64,000 nt of DNA from Microbacterium oxydans. Lineage in GTDB: Bacteria; Actinomycetota; Actinomycetes; Actinomycetales; Microbacteriaceae. Within the stretch, counting starts at the first letter, position 1, and every line of letters begins with the position of its first letter. Location: positions 62,001 through 126,000 of the forward strand of contig NZ_FMIR01000013.1 of NCBI RefSeq assembly GCF_900095745.1, written 5' to 3'. A program made the position numbers and the translations under genes. Of this stretch, positions 34,358-43,917 are shown one piece after another. Below the pieces are notes generated by a model that was not told where the DNA came from, did no database searches, and worked only from the letters and a program-made list of their open reading frames with translations.

Positions 34358-35922
34358 GCGGATGCTTTCTGGTTCGTCGAGGTCATGCTGCGCATGAGGT
34401 CCTCGGGTGTCGCCTGGTCGGCCGGGATGCAGTCGGTGACCCGACCTTCGAAGACGGTGTAGATGCGGTCGGAGATGCCGAGCAGCTCGGGCAGCTCGCT
34501 GGAGATGACGATGACGCCCTTACCTTGAGCTGCGAGCTGGTTGATGATCGCGTAGATCTCGTACTTCGCGCCCACGTCGATGCCGCGGGTCGGCTCGTCG
34601 AGGATCAGCAGGTCGGGGTCGGTGAACATCCACTTCGCCAGCACGACCTTCTGCTGGTTTCCACCGGACAGCTTGCCGACCCCCTCCTCGACCGAGGGCG
34701 TCTTGATGCGGAGCGCCTTGCGGTAGTCCTCCGCCACGGCGAACTCGGCACGCGCATCGACGACGCCGCGCTTGGCGATCTTGGAGAGCTTGGCGGCGAC
34801 GACCGAGCGCTTGATGGTGTCGAGCAGGTTGAGCCCGAGCACCTTGCGGTCCTCGCTGACGTACGCCAGGCCGTGCTTGATCGCGGATGACACGTCGTGG
34901 AGCGCGACCTCCTGGCCGTCCTTGATCAGGGTGCCGGAGAGGAAGTTGCCGTAGGAGCGACCGAAGATGCTCATGGCGAACTCGGTGCGCCCGGCGCCCA
35001 TGAGCCCGGCGATGCCGACGACCTCGCCGCGGCGGACGTTGATGTTCGAGCCCTTCACGACCATGCGCTCCGGGACGGTCGGATGCTGCACCCACCAGTC
35101 CTTGACCTCGAAGAACACCTCGCCGATCTCGGGCGTGCGGTCGGGGTACCGGCTCTCGAGCGAGCGGCCGACCATGCCGCGGATGATCCGGTCCTCGTTG
35201 ATCTCACCGCGGGAGACGTCGAGCGTCTCGACCGTGCGGCCGTCGCGGATGATCGTGATCTCATCGGCGATCTGCTCGATCTCGTTGAGCTTGTGGCTGA
35301 TCATGATCGACGCGATGCCCTTGGCCTTGAGGCCGAGGATCAGGTCGAGCAGGTGCTGGGAGTCGTTCTCGTTGAGCGCGGCGGTCGGCTCATCGAGGAT
35401 CAGGAGCTTGACCTCCTTGTTGAGCGCCTTGGCGATCTCGATCAGCTGCTGCTTGCCGACGCCCAGGGTCTTGATCTGCGCGTCCGGGTCCTCGCTCAGA
35501 CCGACGCGGGCGAGGAGCTCGATCGTGCGCTCCTTCTGCGCCTGCCAGTCGATGCGGCCGCCGCGGGAGATCTCGTTGCCGAGGAAGATGTTCTCGGTGA
35601 CCGAGAGCTCGGGGATCAGCGCGAGCTCCTGGTGGATGATCGCGATGCCGGCCTGCTCGCTGGCGACGATGTCCTTGAAGCGCTGCTCCTCGCCGTACAG
35701 CAGGATCTCGCCCTCGTAGGTCCCGTAGGGGTACACCCCGGAGAGGACCTTCATCAGGGTCGACTTCCCGGCGCCGTTCTCACCGCAGATCGCGTGGATC
35801 TCGCCGGCGCGGACGGTGATGGAGACATCGGCCAGCGCCTTGACCCCCGGGAACTCCTTGGTGATGCTGCGCATCTCCAGGATCGGGCCTGACACAGTCG
35901 GCAACGTTGCAGTGGTGCTCAC
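34354..35922 (-). CDS. mmsA: Multiple-monosaccharide ABC transporter ATP-binding protein
   Basis: A 522-residue double ABC ATPase of the sugar type. The first half has Walker [10 protein letters not shown], signature TLGVGKQQL and Walker [12 protein letters not shown]. The second half has the degenerate Walker [10 protein letters not shown], signature LSGGNQQKV and [11 protein letters not shown]. Only the first site should hydrolyse ATP well, as in RbsA. The GTG start at 35922 has GAGGAA seven bases upstream. It is the first gene of mmsA-mmsB-chvE. A LacI-type operator sits at its predicted transcription start, and the regulator gene lies directly upstream in the same direction. Confidence 0.94.
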   Translation of the reverse strand: MSTTATLPTVSGPILEMRSITKEFPGVKALADVSITVRAGEIHAICGENGAGKSTLMKVLSGVYPYGTYEGEILLYGEEQRFKDIVASEQAGIAIIHQELALIPELSVTENIFLGNEISRGGRIDWQAQKERTIELLARVGLSEDPDAQIKTLGVGKQQLIEIAKALNKEVKLLILDEPTAALNENDSQHLLDLILGLKAKGIASIMISHKLNEIEQIADEITIIRDGRTVETLDVSRGEINEDRIIRGMVGRSLESRYPDRTPEIGEVFFEVKDWWVQHPTVPERMVVKGSNINVRRGEVVGIAGLMGAGRTEFAMSIFGRSYGNFLSGTLIKDGQEVALHDVSSAIKHGLAYVSEDRKVLGLNLLDTIKRSVVAAKLSKIAKRGVVDARAEFAVAEDYRKALRIKTPSVEEGVGKLSGGNQQKVVLAKWMFTDPDLLILDEPTRGIDVGAKYEIYAIINQLAAQGKGVIVISSELPELLGISDRIYTVFEGRVTDCIPADQATPEDLMRSMTSTNQKASA

Positions 35923-35954
35923 GGATCATTCCTCGCGACGTGCGGTCACCTTCA

Positions 35955-36005
35955 ATGTGACCGTTCACATCGATATATCGTCGTCTTCTGGCGGACCGCT
36001 GTCAA
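35955..36005 (-). promoter_or_regulatory. mmsA promoter with LacI-type operator at the transcription start
   Basis: On the minus strand, TTGACA (36005-36000) and GACGAT (35982-35977) are 17 bases apart, predicting a start near 35970. The palindrome ATGTGA-CCGT-TCACAT (plus strand, 35955-35970), 14 of 16 positions symmetric with a central CG, lies exactly there. It matches the site before the lacI gene at 37135-37148. A repressor bound here would block transcription. A 9-base direct repeat, CGCAGGCAT, lies further upstream at 36040-36048 and 36051-36059. Confidence 0.65.
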
Positions 36006-36104
36006 GTCCACGCCGGGATTTCGTGTCGCTACCGTGATGCGCAGGCATTACGCAGGCATGGCGCAGCACCGTCGCCGCAGCGATGCACCGCGGTTTCTCG
36101 ACGG

Positions 36105-37118
36105 TCAGCGTGATGCGGCGGATTCGCGCGCACGCAGGATCGTCTGCAGCGGGCCGAACTCCGGCACCTGCTCACCACGGATCTGCGCGAGCAGGATGCG
36201 CACGGCGCGGCGCCCGAGCTCGGGGAAGTCCTGGTGCACGGTGCTGAGCGACGGAGCCACATGCGCCGCGACGGGGATGTCATCGAAACCGATCACACTC
36301 ACGTCGTGCGGGACGCGTATCCCGGAGTCGCGGAACCCGTGCATCAGCCCGATCGCCATGAGGTCGTTGGCGGCGAACACGGCGGTGAAGTCGCGCCGGA
36401 GCGAGAGCTCCTTGCCCGCGAAGTACCCGAAGTCCGCGGTCCAGTCGCCACGGATCGGCGGGAACGTCGGCAGATCGGCTTCGCGCAGCCCGTCGAGATA
36501 GCCGCGCATGCGTGACTCGGCCTCGATCCAGTCCTGCGGCCCCGCCAGGTGCAGGATGTCACTGTGACCGAGCGAGATCAGGTGCTCCGTGGCCGCTCTG
36601 GCACCGGCGACCTGGTCGGCGGACAGGCTCACCCCGTCCGAGCCGGATGCCGTCTGCAGCGTGACGAACGGCATGTCGACGGACATGCCGCGAAGGACAT
36701 GGAAGACCCGGACCTGCGGTGCGAGCACCACGATCCCGTCCACCTGCTCGCGCGAGAGCTGCCGCACCGCGTTGCCGATCGCCTCGGGACTCGTCGCGGG
36801 GAGGTTCAGGGTCGAGACCGAGTACCCCTCCTCGCGCGCCGCATCCTCGATCCCCGCGATGGACGACGTCGGACCGAACTCCCCGATCGTCGCCGAGAGG
36901 ATCCCCAGCATGTTCGACTTGCTGGTGACCAGCGCCCTGGCCGCGAGATTCGGCCGGTAGTCGAGCACGGCGATCGCGTCGAGGACCTTGGCCTTCGTCT
37001 CGGGACGGATGCTCGGATGATCGTTCAGCACCCGGGACACGGTCTGATGCGAGACCCCGGCGAGCCGCGCGACGTCGCGGATGCTGGGCAGCCGCGCACG
37101 CTCGGAGGCGGTGGACAT
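36105..37118 (-). CDS. LacI family regulator of the mmsAB-chvE operon
   Basis: A 337-residue LacI-type regulator. The helix-turn-helix is SIRDVARLAGVSHQTVSRVL at residues 12-31, the hinge has NLAARALVTSKS, and the effector domain shows GILSATIGEFGPTSS, VFAANDLMAIGLM and VSVIGFDDIPVA. The ATG at 37118 is chosen because GAGGAGG lies six bases before it; a GTG at 37121 is adjacent. It lies directly upstream of mmsA in the same direction. Its own promoter (CATAAT, 37164-37159) and the mmsA promoter both carry nearly identical TGTGnnCGGTCACA sites, so it likely represses itself and the transporter. The inducing sugar is unknown. Confidence 0.94.
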   Translation of the reverse strand: MSTASERARLPSIRDVARLAGVSHQTVSRVLNDHPSIRPETKAKVLDAIAVLDYRPNLAARALVTSKSNMLGILSATIGEFGPTSSIAGIEDAAREEGYSVSTLNLPATSPEAIGNAVRQLSREQVDGIVVLAPQVRVFHVLRGMSVDMPFVTLQTASGSDGVSLSADQVAGARAATEHLISLGHSDILHLAGPQDWIEAESRMRGYLDGLREADLPTFPPIRGDWTADFGYFAGKELSLRRDFTAVFAANDLMAIGLMHGFRDSGIRVPHDVSVIGFDDIPVAAHVAPSLSTVHQDFPELGRRAVRILLAQIRGEQVPEFGPLQTILRARESAASR

Positions 37119-37134
37119 CACTAGCCTCCTCGCG

Positions 37135-37164
37135 TGTGCACGGTCACATCGTCACTTCATTATG
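37135..37164 (-). promoter_or_regulatory. lacI autoregulatory operator and -10 box
   Basis: TGTGCACGGTCACA (37135-37148) matches the minus-strand reading of the mmsA operator, TGTGAACGGTCACA, at 13 of 14 positions. CATAAT on the minus strand (37164-37159) is a good -10 box that starts transcription near 37152, so the operator lies just after the start site. Two sites for one regulator make autoregulation likely. Confidence 0.65.
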
Positions 37165-37298
37165 TCTGCTGGGACGCGCGCACGCACCTCTCGCCGACCG
37201 TCGCCACGCGTCGACGGTTGTGCGGGGGCACGGGAACGTGCACCCGGTTTCGTCGAACTGCACCGGAACGGCCTCCCTCAGCATGGCATCGTGACCAC

Positions 37299-38783
37299 GT
37301 GGACACTCTGCTGCGCGGCGGGCGCGTCATCGACCCGAAGACCGGATCCGACCGGATCGCCGACCTCCTGATCGCGGACGGACGGGTGGCCGCCGTCGGC
37401 GACGCGCTCACGGCGCCGGTGGATGCGGACATCGTCGACGCCACGGGTCTCATCGTCGGGCCGGGCTTCGTCGACCTGCACAGCCACGTGCACTCGATCG
37501 CCGGACAGCGTCTGCAGGCGATGGACGGCGTCACCACCGCACTCGACCTCGAAGCGGGCCTCATGCCGATCGCCGAGGCTCTCGCACGCGCCGCAGCAGA
37601 CGGCCGCCCCCTGAACTACGGATTCTCGGCCTCCTGGTCGCAGGCGCGGGCGTACGCGCACCTCGACCGGGTGCCCGTCGCCGACTTCGCCGCGTCGATG
37701 GACCTGCTCGGCAAGCCCGAGTGGCAGCGCGCCTCCTCCCCCGCCGAACGCCGCCGCTGGTTGAGCCTGCTCGAGGACGAGCTTGGCGCCGGCGCCCTCG
37801 GGATCGGTGTGCTCATGGGTTACGCGCCCCGCTCCGATCCGGACGAGTACCTGGAGCTCGCCCGGCTGGCCGCGGCCGCGCATGCCCCGACGTTCACGCA
37901 CGTGCGCGAGCTGATCGAAGCCGACCCCCGCACGCCGATCGACGGATCGGAAGAGCTCGTCCGCGCGGCCGCCGAGACCGGCGCCGCCATGCACCACTGC
38001 CATGTGAACAGCACGTCGCTGCGCCACATCGACCGCGTGCTGGCTCTGCTCGACCGCAGCCGCGCGGCGGGCTCCCGTGTGACGGTCGAGGCCTATCCCT
38101 ACGGCGCGGGCAGCACGGCGATCGGCGCGTTCTTCCTCGCCCCGGAGAAGCTCAAGGGACTCGGAATCACCCCGAGCTCGCTCGTGCTCGTCGACACCGG
38201 CGAGCGCATCGCCGACGACGCCCGGCTGCGCGAAGTCCGCGCCACCGACCCCGGCGCCGCGTGCATCGTGACGTTCCTCGACGAAGCGGACCCCCTCGAT
38301 CGCGCGCACCTGCACCGTGCCCTCGCCTACCCCGATTCGATCGTCGCGAGCGATGCGATGCCGATCTCGTGGGCAGAGACCGACGGCCGGACCGTGTACG
38401 AGCAGCGCGACTGGCCTCTCCCCTCCGGCGGGCACACGCACCCGCGCACGGCGGGGACGTTCACGAAGTCCCTTCGTCTCATGGTCGTCGAGAGCGGAAC
38501 GTGGAGCTGGCTCGAAGCCTTCCGTCGCTGCGCCTTCCTGCCCGCGCGGGTGCTCGATGAGGTCTCCTCCGGCATGCGCGGCAAAGGGCATCTGGCCATC
38601 GGAGCCGATGCCGACATCGTGGTGCTCGATCCGACGACCCTGACCGACCGGGCGACGTACTCCGACCCGACCCGGCCCTCGCGGGGCATCCGCCACCTGT
38701 ATGTGCACGGCACCCCCGTCGTGCGCGCCGGCGCGATCGTGACCGAGGCCCTTCCGGGGCGCCCCGTACGAGGGAATGCCTGA
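37299..38783 (+). CDS. Amidohydrolase, N-acyl-D-amino-acid deacylase-like
   Basis: A 494-residue metal-dependent amidohydrolase. [11 protein letters not shown] places the HxH metal pair at His61 and His63. Later ligands are probably in FTHVREL and MHHCHVNS, and the catalytic Asp in VASDAMPI. The C-terminal block [17 protein letters not shown] is typical of D-aminoacylases and their relatives, which deacylate N-acyl-D-amino acids. The GTG at 37299 gives the standard N-terminus ([12 protein letters not shown]), but no ribosome site is visible and the frame is open upstream, so the start is uncertain. It diverges from lacI and precedes, by 143 bases, the long peptide operon, with which it may cooperate. 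Other amide substrates cannot be excluded. Confidence 0.82.
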   Translation: MDTLLRGGRVIDPKTGSDRIADLLIADGRVAAVGDALTAPVDADIVDATGLIVGPGFVDLHSHVHSIAGQRLQAMDGVTTALDLEAGLMPIAEALARAAADGRPLNYGFSASWSQARAYAHLDRVPVADFAASMDLLGKPEWQRASSPAERRRWLSLLEDELGAGALGIGVLMGYAPRSDPDEYLELARLAAAAHAPTFTHVRELIEADPRTPIDGSEELVRAAAETGAAMHHCHVNSTSLRHIDRVLALLDRSRAAGSRVTVEAYPYGAGSTAIGAFFLAPEKLKGLGITPSSLVLVDTGERIADDARLREVRATDPGAACIVTFLDEADPLDRAHLHRALAYPDSIVASDAMPISWAETDGRTVYEQRDWPLPSGGHTHPRTAGTFTKSLRLMVVESGTWSWLEAFRRCAFLPARVLDEVSSGMRGKGHLAIGADADIVVLDPTTLTDRATYSDPTRPSRGIRHLYVHGTPVVRAGAIVTEALPGRPVRGNA

Positions 38784-38864
38784 GGCATCGATCCTTCGTC
38801 CGGGCGAACCAACGTCTGCGCAAGTCTCGTCGCCCGGCACCAACGGGCCGGCGGAGCACGCGAA

Positions 38865-38870
38865 TAGTCT
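38865..38870 (+). promoter_or_regulatory. Likely -10 box of the peptide operon
   Basis: TAGTCT at 38865-38870 lies in the 143-base gap before the S12 hydrolase gene, predicting a start near 38877 and a leader of about 50 bases. The same hexamer precedes the MFS gene at 58720. No clear -35 is seen. Confidence 0.35.
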
Positions 38871-38926
38871 CGGCCCCATCGCCGTCGCCCCGAATGCGAC
38901 GACCCACTCGATGCAGAGGAGCGCAC

Positions 38927-40315
38927 GTGTCCGACCTGAACGAAATCGGCAGCTGGGTGCGGGAGAACCTTCCCGCGATGCTGGCCGACGCGCACATCCC
39001 CGCGGCCTCCGTCGCGATCCTGTCCGACGGTGAGATCTTCACCACCGCCGCAGGAATCCTGAACCGCAACACCGGTGTCGAAGCCGACGTGGACTCGGTC
39101 TTCCAGATCGGCTCGATCACCAAGACCTGGACGGCGACGCTCATCATGCAGCTCGTCGACGAGGGGCTGCTCGACATCGACGCCCCGGTGCGCGACACCG
39201 TGCCCGCCTTCGCGATCGGCGACGATGCGGCAGCGAGCACGATCACGGCCCGACAGTTGCTGAGCCACGTGAGCGGCTTCGAGGGCGATCTCTTCAACGA
39301 CACCGGGGTCGGCGACGACGCCGTGGAGAAGTACCTCGCGACGATCGCCGACGCTCCGCAGCTCTTCACCCCCGGCGAGCGCTTCTCGTACAACAACGCC
39401 GCCTTCGTGGTGCTCGGCCGCATCGTCGAGGTCCTGCGCGGCACGTCCTACGACCAGGCGCTGCGTACTCACCTCGCCGGTCCGCTGGGCCTGACGCATG
39501 TGGCCACCACGGCCTCGGAGGCGATCATGTTCCGCGCCGCGCTCGGGCACATCCCGGCAGAGGGCAGCGACGAGCCGGTTCCCGCACCGGTCTGGAACCT
39601 CGTGCGCTCCAACGCACCCGCCGGGTCGATGCTCGCGATGACCGCGCATGATCTGGTGAGCTACGCCCGCATGCACCTGGACGGCGGCGTCGCCCCCGAC
39701 GGGACTCGTGTGCTGTCGGAGCAGAGCGTCTGCGCGATGCAGGAGCGTCAGGTCGAGCTCCCCGAGCTCGGCCTCATGGGCGATGCCTGGGGCCTGGGCT
39801 GGGAGATCTTCGACTGGGACGGTGGCCCCGTGATCGGCCACGACGGCGGCACCATCGGGCAGAACGCGTTCCTGCGGATGGTGCCCTCCGCGGGGGTCGC
39901 CGTGGCGGTCCTCACGAACGGCGGGCAGACGGTCGACGCCTACCACGCCATCACCTCGCGAGTGCTCGCGGAGCTGGCCGGGGTCACGATGCCCGCGCTG
40001 CCCACGATCCCGGAGACGCCGGTCGAGGTCGACGTGGACCGCATCCTCGGCACGTATTCGTCATCGGTCTCGGACTCGACCGTGCGACTCGACGACGACG
40101 GCCGCATCTGGCTCGAGCGCACGATGAAGGGGATCTTCGCCGAGCTGGGCCCGGCACCGGAGCCGGTCGAACTCGTCGGCTGGACGACGGACACACTGCT
40201 CCCCCGCAAGCAGGAGCACGGGATGCGCATGCCGCACGCCTTCGTCGGCGATGACGGCACCGGACGAGCCCTGTACCTGCACACCGGACGAGCCGACCGC
40301 CGGGTCGACGCATGA
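38927..40315 (+). CDS. S12/class C beta-lactamase-like serine hydrolase (D-aminopeptidase/esterase type)
   Basis: A 462-residue penicillin-binding-protein-fold hydrolase. The S-x-x-K motif is Ser63-Ile-Thr-Lys66 in FQIGSITKTW, the Tyr-x-Asn motif is in RFSYNNAAF, and the third motif is GHDGGTIGQ. About 90 residues at the C-terminus (from VDRILGTYSS) form an extra beta domain like those of D-aminopeptidases. There is no signal peptide, so it should act in the cytosol, unlike true beta-lactamases. AGAGGAG lies five bases before the GTG at 38927. It is the first gene of the coupled operon and is a close paralogue of the C-terminal half of the fusion protein at 46905-50237. A role in cutting D-residue peptides is inferred. 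Confidence 0.85.
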   Translation: MSDLNEIGSWVRENLPAMLADAHIPAASVAILSDGEIFTTAAGILNRNTGVEADVDSVFQIGSITKTWTATLIMQLVDEGLLDIDAPVRDTVPAFAIGDDAAASTITARQLLSHVSGFEGDLFNDTGVGDDAVEKYLATIADAPQLFTPGERFSYNNAAFVVLGRIVEVLRGTSYDQALRTHLAGPLGLTHVATTASEAIMFRAALGHIPAEGSDEPVPAPVWNLVRSNAPAGSMLAMTAHDLVSYARMHLDGGVAPDGTRVLSEQSVCAMQERQVELPELGLMGDAWGLGWEIFDWDGGPVIGHDGGTIGQNAFLRMVPSAGVAVAVLTNGGQTVDAYHAITSRVLAELAGVTMPALPTIPETPVEVDVDRILGTYSSSVSDSTVRLDDDGRIWLERTMKGIFAELGPAPEPVELVGWTTDTLLPRKQEHGMRMPHAFVGDDGTGRALYLHTGRADRRVDA

Positions 40316-41235
40316 GCACGACGGCGGCGATCGAGCCGGACACCGCGGTGACCAGCGGGGAGAGCATCGCCGAGATCTTCGCGGATGCCGGCGCCACCGG
40401 GTTCCTGCACGCGCGGGAGATCGGCGAAGAGGGCGGCCCGGAGGTGAGCGTCGATGCCGACGAGCCCGTGGTGCTCGCCTCGGTGTTCAAGATCCTCGTG
40501 CTCACGGCGTACGTCCGTGCGGTCGCCGCCGGTGAACTCGACCCGACCGAGCGGACCACCGTGACGGCGCGCTACCGCATCGGCGGCGTGGGCACCGCGG
40601 GGTTCTCGGACGACGTCGAGGCCAGTTGGCGCGACCTCGCGCAGAACATGATGACCATGAGCGACAACGCCGCGACCGACGTCGTGTACCACCGGCTCGG
40701 GAGCGATGCCGTGAACCGGGTCATCAGCGACCTGGGGCTGCGGCAGACGCGGCTCGTGGGGTGCTGCGAAGACCTGTTCGCCTCGGTCGTCTCCGATCTC
40801 GGCGGCACACCCGACAGCGACCTCGACGAGCTGTTCGAGGGGGCGAGCGCCGAGCAGATCCTCGCGCTCGACGCGGTGCATCCGATCAAGACCTCGCACT
40901 CCACTCCGCGGGATGTCACGACGCTGCTCGACGCGCTGTGGACCGACACCGCGGCACCGGCCGAGGCCTGCCGTCAGGCACGCGACATCATGGCGCAGCA
41001 GATCTGGCCGCACCGGCTGAGCTCCGGCTTCCCCTCCGGTGTGCGCATCGCGGCGAAGACCGGCACGCTGCCCACCTGGCGCAACGAGGCCGGCGTGGTG
41101 ACCTATCCCGACGGCCGGCAGTACGCGGTGGCCGTGTTCACCCGCGCCGCATCGCTGGCCGAACGACAGCCTCTGGTGGACGCCTCGATCGGCCGCGCGG
41201 GCTTCGCGGCCGTCGAGCACCTGCGCGCCCTCTGA
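40312..41235 (+). CDS. Class A beta-lactamase-like serine hydrolase without signal peptide
   Basis: A 307-residue protein with the three class A motifs: Ser57-Val-Phe-Lys60, Ser117-Asp118-Asn119, and KTG in AAKTGTLP. Glu153 lies 36 residues after the SDN motif, the distance of the general base Glu166 in true class A enzymes, but the usual E-x-x-L-N loop is not kept. There is no signal peptide or lipobox, so it should stay in the cytosol, where a protective beta-lactamase would be useless. It overlaps the upstream S12 hydrolase gene by four bases (ATGA). The setting suggests a peptidase, amidase or esterase acting on imported peptides. Beta-lactam degradation as a nutrient is an alternative. 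Confidence 0.8.
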   Translation: MSTTAAIEPDTAVTSGESIAEIFADAGATGFLHAREIGEEGGPEVSVDADEPVVLASVFKILVLTAYVRAVAAGELDPTERTTVTARYRIGGVGTAGFSDDVEASWRDLAQNMMTMSDNAATDVVYHRLGSDAVNRVISDLGLRQTRLVGCCEDLFASVVSDLGGTPDSDLDELFEGASAEQILALDAVHPIKTSHSTPRDVTTLLDALWTDTAAPAEACRQARDIMAQQIWPHRLSSGFPSGVRIAAKTGTLPTWRNEAGVVTYPDGRQYAVAVFTRAASLAERQPLVDASIGRAGFAAVEHLRAL

Positions 41236-41278
41236 CCTGCACCATCCACCCCCCCTGCACCATCCACCTGCACCATCC
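41236..41278 (+). repeat. Triple CCTGCACCATCC repeat before the binding-protein gene
   Basis: CCTGCACCATCC begins at 41236, 41254 and 41267. The first two copies extend to 15 identical bases (adding ACC), and the starts are spaced 18 and 13 bases. The array begins right after the preceding stop codon and ends 22 bases before the next ATG, so it fills most of the only sizeable gap within the operon. The role is unknown. Confidence 0.7.
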
Positions 41279-41300
41279 CGAACACTGCTGGAGGCTTCTG

Positions 41301-42896
41301 ATGCGTTCTCGTACCCCGCTGATCGCGCTGCTGGGCGTTGCGGCGCTCGCCCTGACGTCCTGTGCCGCGAGCGCTCCCCCCGGAGGCGGTGACAGTGCCG
41401 AAGGCGTCCTCGCGGACGGCAAGACGTTCACCGCCGCCGTCGCCACCGATCCGGGCACGCTCGACCCGTTCACGACCGTCATCGGCACCGCTCGACAGAT
41501 CGATCGCTACCTGTACGGTCGCCTCGTCGAGGTGCAGAGCGACGGGACGATCCTGTCCGGCCTCGCCTCCGAATGGGAAGCCGGGACGGAGCAGGCGACC
41601 TTCACGCTGCGCGACGACATCACCTGCCAGGACGGCTCGCCGCTCACGGCCTCCGACGTCGCCGCGAACATCTCGTTCATCGGCGATCCGGCGAACGGCT
41701 CTCCCCTCGCCGGCGTGCAGGTGCAGCCGGGCACCACCGCGACGGGCGACGACGCCAGCGGCATCGTCACCGTCACGAGCGGACGGCCCGATGCCTTCCT
41801 CGTGGAGAACATCGGAAGCATCTCGATCGTGTGCGGCAACGTCGTCGACGACGCCGACGCCCGAGCCGCCGGCGAAGGCGCGACCGGGATGTTCACACTC
41901 ACCGAGGTCGTGCCGAACAGCCAGTACACCCTGACCCGTCGCGACGACTTCACCTGGGGGCCCGGCGACTGGGATCCGAAGCAGCCGGGCATTCCCGACA
42001 AGGTCGTCTACCGAGTCATCCCGAACGAGACGACCGCGGCGAACCTCGTGCTCTCCGGCGAGGTCAACACGGCACTCGTGATCGGCCCGGATCGCCAGCG
42101 CCTGCAGGACGCCGGGCTGTTCGTCTCCGAGCTGCCGCTGGCGGCCGGACAGCTGTTCTTCAACCAGGCGGACGGCCACCCCGGCTCTGATCAGGCAGTG
42201 CGTGAAGCCCTCACGGAAGCACTCGACCTCGCTCAGCTCCGCCAGGTCCTCACGAGCGGAGAGGGCACGGCGGCGAAGAGCCTCATCACGATCGCTCCGA
42301 ACCCCTGCCAGGCCGATGTCGTCGGCGATCTGCTCCCCGCCTTCGACGAGAAGAAGGCCGCCGCGGGCCTCGACGCCGCCGGATGGAAGGCCGGCTCCGA
42401 CGGCATCCGTGAGAAGGACGGGACGGCGATGACGATCACTCTCCTCACTCCCACGACGCTCGGCGACGGCGGCAGCGCCGCGGCGGAGCTCATGCAGGCA
42501 TCGTGGAAGAAGCTCGGTGTCGACGTGACGATCAAGACCGTCGATGCGCCCTCGTTGAGCGAGACTCTCTTCGCCTCCGGCGACTGGGACGTCTCCGCTG
42601 CTCCGCTGGGGGTCTCGCTGCCGAGCATGCTGGTGCCGTTCTACTCCGGACCGACCCCGCCCAACGGCACGAACTTCGCGTCGGTGGCAGATGACGCCTA
42701 CACGGCCGCCGTCACCGCCGCCTCGTCGAAGCCGGGCACCGAAGGATGCGCCGACTGGGGCGACGCCGAGAAGGCCCTGTACACGTCGGTGTCGGTCGTC
42801 CCGTACGCCAACAATGTGCTGACGACGTTCGGCAACAAGGTGACCTTCACCGAGGGCGACGGCATCGACCCCGCCTCGATCCGCATGTACGAGTAG
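41301..42896 (+). CDS. Oligopeptide ABC transporter substrate-binding lipoprotein
   Basis: A 531-residue DppA/OppA-type (SBP family 5) protein. The signal peptide ends in the lipobox LTSC (Cys21). TLDPFTTVIG, LASEWEAGTEQATFTLRDD and DQAVREALTEALD are typical family blocks. It binds peptides outside the membrane for the permeases encoded next. GGAGG lies six bases before the ATG. The pocket cannot be read for stereochemistry, but the operon context suggests peptides with D-residues, such as murein fragments. It follows the triple repeat in the longest gap of the operon, which may set its level. Confidence 0.92.
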   Translation: MRSRTPLIALLGVAALALTSCAASAPPGGGDSAEGVLADGKTFTAAVATDPGTLDPFTTVIGTARQIDRYLYGRLVEVQSDGTILSGLASEWEAGTEQATFTLRDDITCQDGSPLTASDVAANISFIGDPANGSPLAGVQVQPGTTATGDDASGIVTVTSGRPDAFLVENIGSISIVCGNVVDDADARAAGEGATGMFTLTEVVPNSQYTLTRRDDFTWGPGDWDPKQPGIPDKVVYRVIPNETTAANLVLSGEVNTALVIGPDRQRLQDAGLFVSELPLAAGQLFFNQADGHPGSDQAVREALTEALDLAQLRQVLTSGEGTAAKSLITIAPNPCQADVVGDLLPAFDEKKAAAGLDAAGWKAGSDGIREKDGTAMTITLLTPTTLGDGGSAAAELMQASWKKLGVDVTIKTVDAPSLSETLFASGDWDVSAAPLGVSLPSMLVPFYSGPTPPNGTNFASVADDAYTAAVTAASSKPGTEGCADWGDAEKALYTSVSVVPYANNVLTTFGNKVTFTEGDGIDPASIRMYE

Positions 42897-42918
42897 ACCC
42901 GAGAGCCGGAGGCAGCCG

Positions 42919-43917
42919 ATGGCCAGCACCACCGCCACACAGGCGATACTGATCAGATCCGCACGGTCGGACAACCCCTGGGTGTCCTTCCTGGTCCGGC
43001 GCGGAGGGCAGTTCGTCCTGTCGGTGTGGGTGCTGGTCACGGCTGCCTTCCTCATGATCCACCTGGTGCCGGGCGACCCGGTCCGCGCCGCACTCGGGAT
43101 GAACGCCCCGGCCGAGCTCGTCGAGGCCCGTCGCACGGCGCTCGGGCTCGACCAGCCGCTCTTCGTGCAGTACTTCCACTACATCGGCGGCCTCTTCACC
43201 GGCGACATGGGCACGTCGATGATCACCGGGCAGCCGGTCTCCGAGATCATCTCCACCCGCCTGCCCGCCACCCTGCAGCTCGCCCTGCTCGCCGTCGTGC
43301 TGGTGCTGCTGGTCTCCGTCCCGCTCGGGGTGACGATGGCCGTCGCGACCCGCGGCGGCCGGCGTCGCGGCCTCGAGCTGGCCTTCGCGACCGGATCCGT
43401 CATCCTCGCGGCGATCCCCGAGTTCCTCCTCGCCGTCGGACTCGTCTACTTCTTCGCGGTCTCTCTCAACTGGTTCCCCGTCGCCGGAAACACCGCCCCG
43501 TTCGCCCTCGTGCTCCCCGTGATCGCCCTCGCCGTCGCCCCCACTGCAGTGTTCTCGCGCATCATCCGGGTCGAGGTGCTGTCCGTCCTCAGCCAGGACT
43601 TCATCCGCACCGCCCGGGCCAAGCGGCTCGCGCCGCACCGGATCTACTCGCGCCACGCACTGCCGAACGCCATGACCGCGACCCTCACCCTCACCGGCCT
43701 GCTCCTGACGGGCATGGTCGCCGGCACCGTGCTGGTCGAGAACGTGTTCGCCTGGCCGGGCCTGGGCACCATGATCGTGCAATCGATCCTCACCAAGGAC
43801 TACTCGGTCGTGCAGGGCATCGTGCTCGTCTACGGGATCGGAGTGCTCATCGTGAACCTGGTGGTCGACGTGATCCTCGCCCTCCTCGACCCTCGATCCA
43901 CCATCCGGGAGGCATGA
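42919..43917 (+). CDS. Oligopeptide ABC transporter permease (DppB type)
   Basis: A 332-residue permease with six transmembrane segments. MIHLVPGDPVRAALG is the typical DppB start after the first segment, and FIRTARAKRLAPHRI is the EAA loop that docks to the ATPase. It pairs with the permease half of the next protein. The GGAGG ribosome site is well placed before the ATG at 42919. Its stop overlaps the next ATG by four bases. Confidence 0.93.
   Translation: MASTTATQAILIRSARSDNPWVSFLVRRGGQFVLSVWVLVTAAFLMIHLVPGDPVRAALGMNAPAELVEARRTALGLDQPLFVQYFHYIGGLFTGDMGTSMITGQPVSEIISTRLPATLQLALLAVVLVLLVSVPLGVTMAVATRGGRRRGLELAFATGSVILAAIPEFLLAVGLVYFFAVSLNWFPVAGNTAPFALVLPVIALAVAPTAVFSRIIRVEVLSVLSQDFIRTARAKRLAPHRIYSRHALPNAMTATLTLTGLLLTGMVAGTVLVENVFAWPGLGTMIVQSILTKDYSVVQGIVLVYGIGVLIVNLVVDVILALLDPRSTIREA

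Noticed and set aside
38927..41235. Beta-lactam resistance genes
   Set aside because: Both proteins lack export signals and sit in a peptide operon, so a protective role is not supported.
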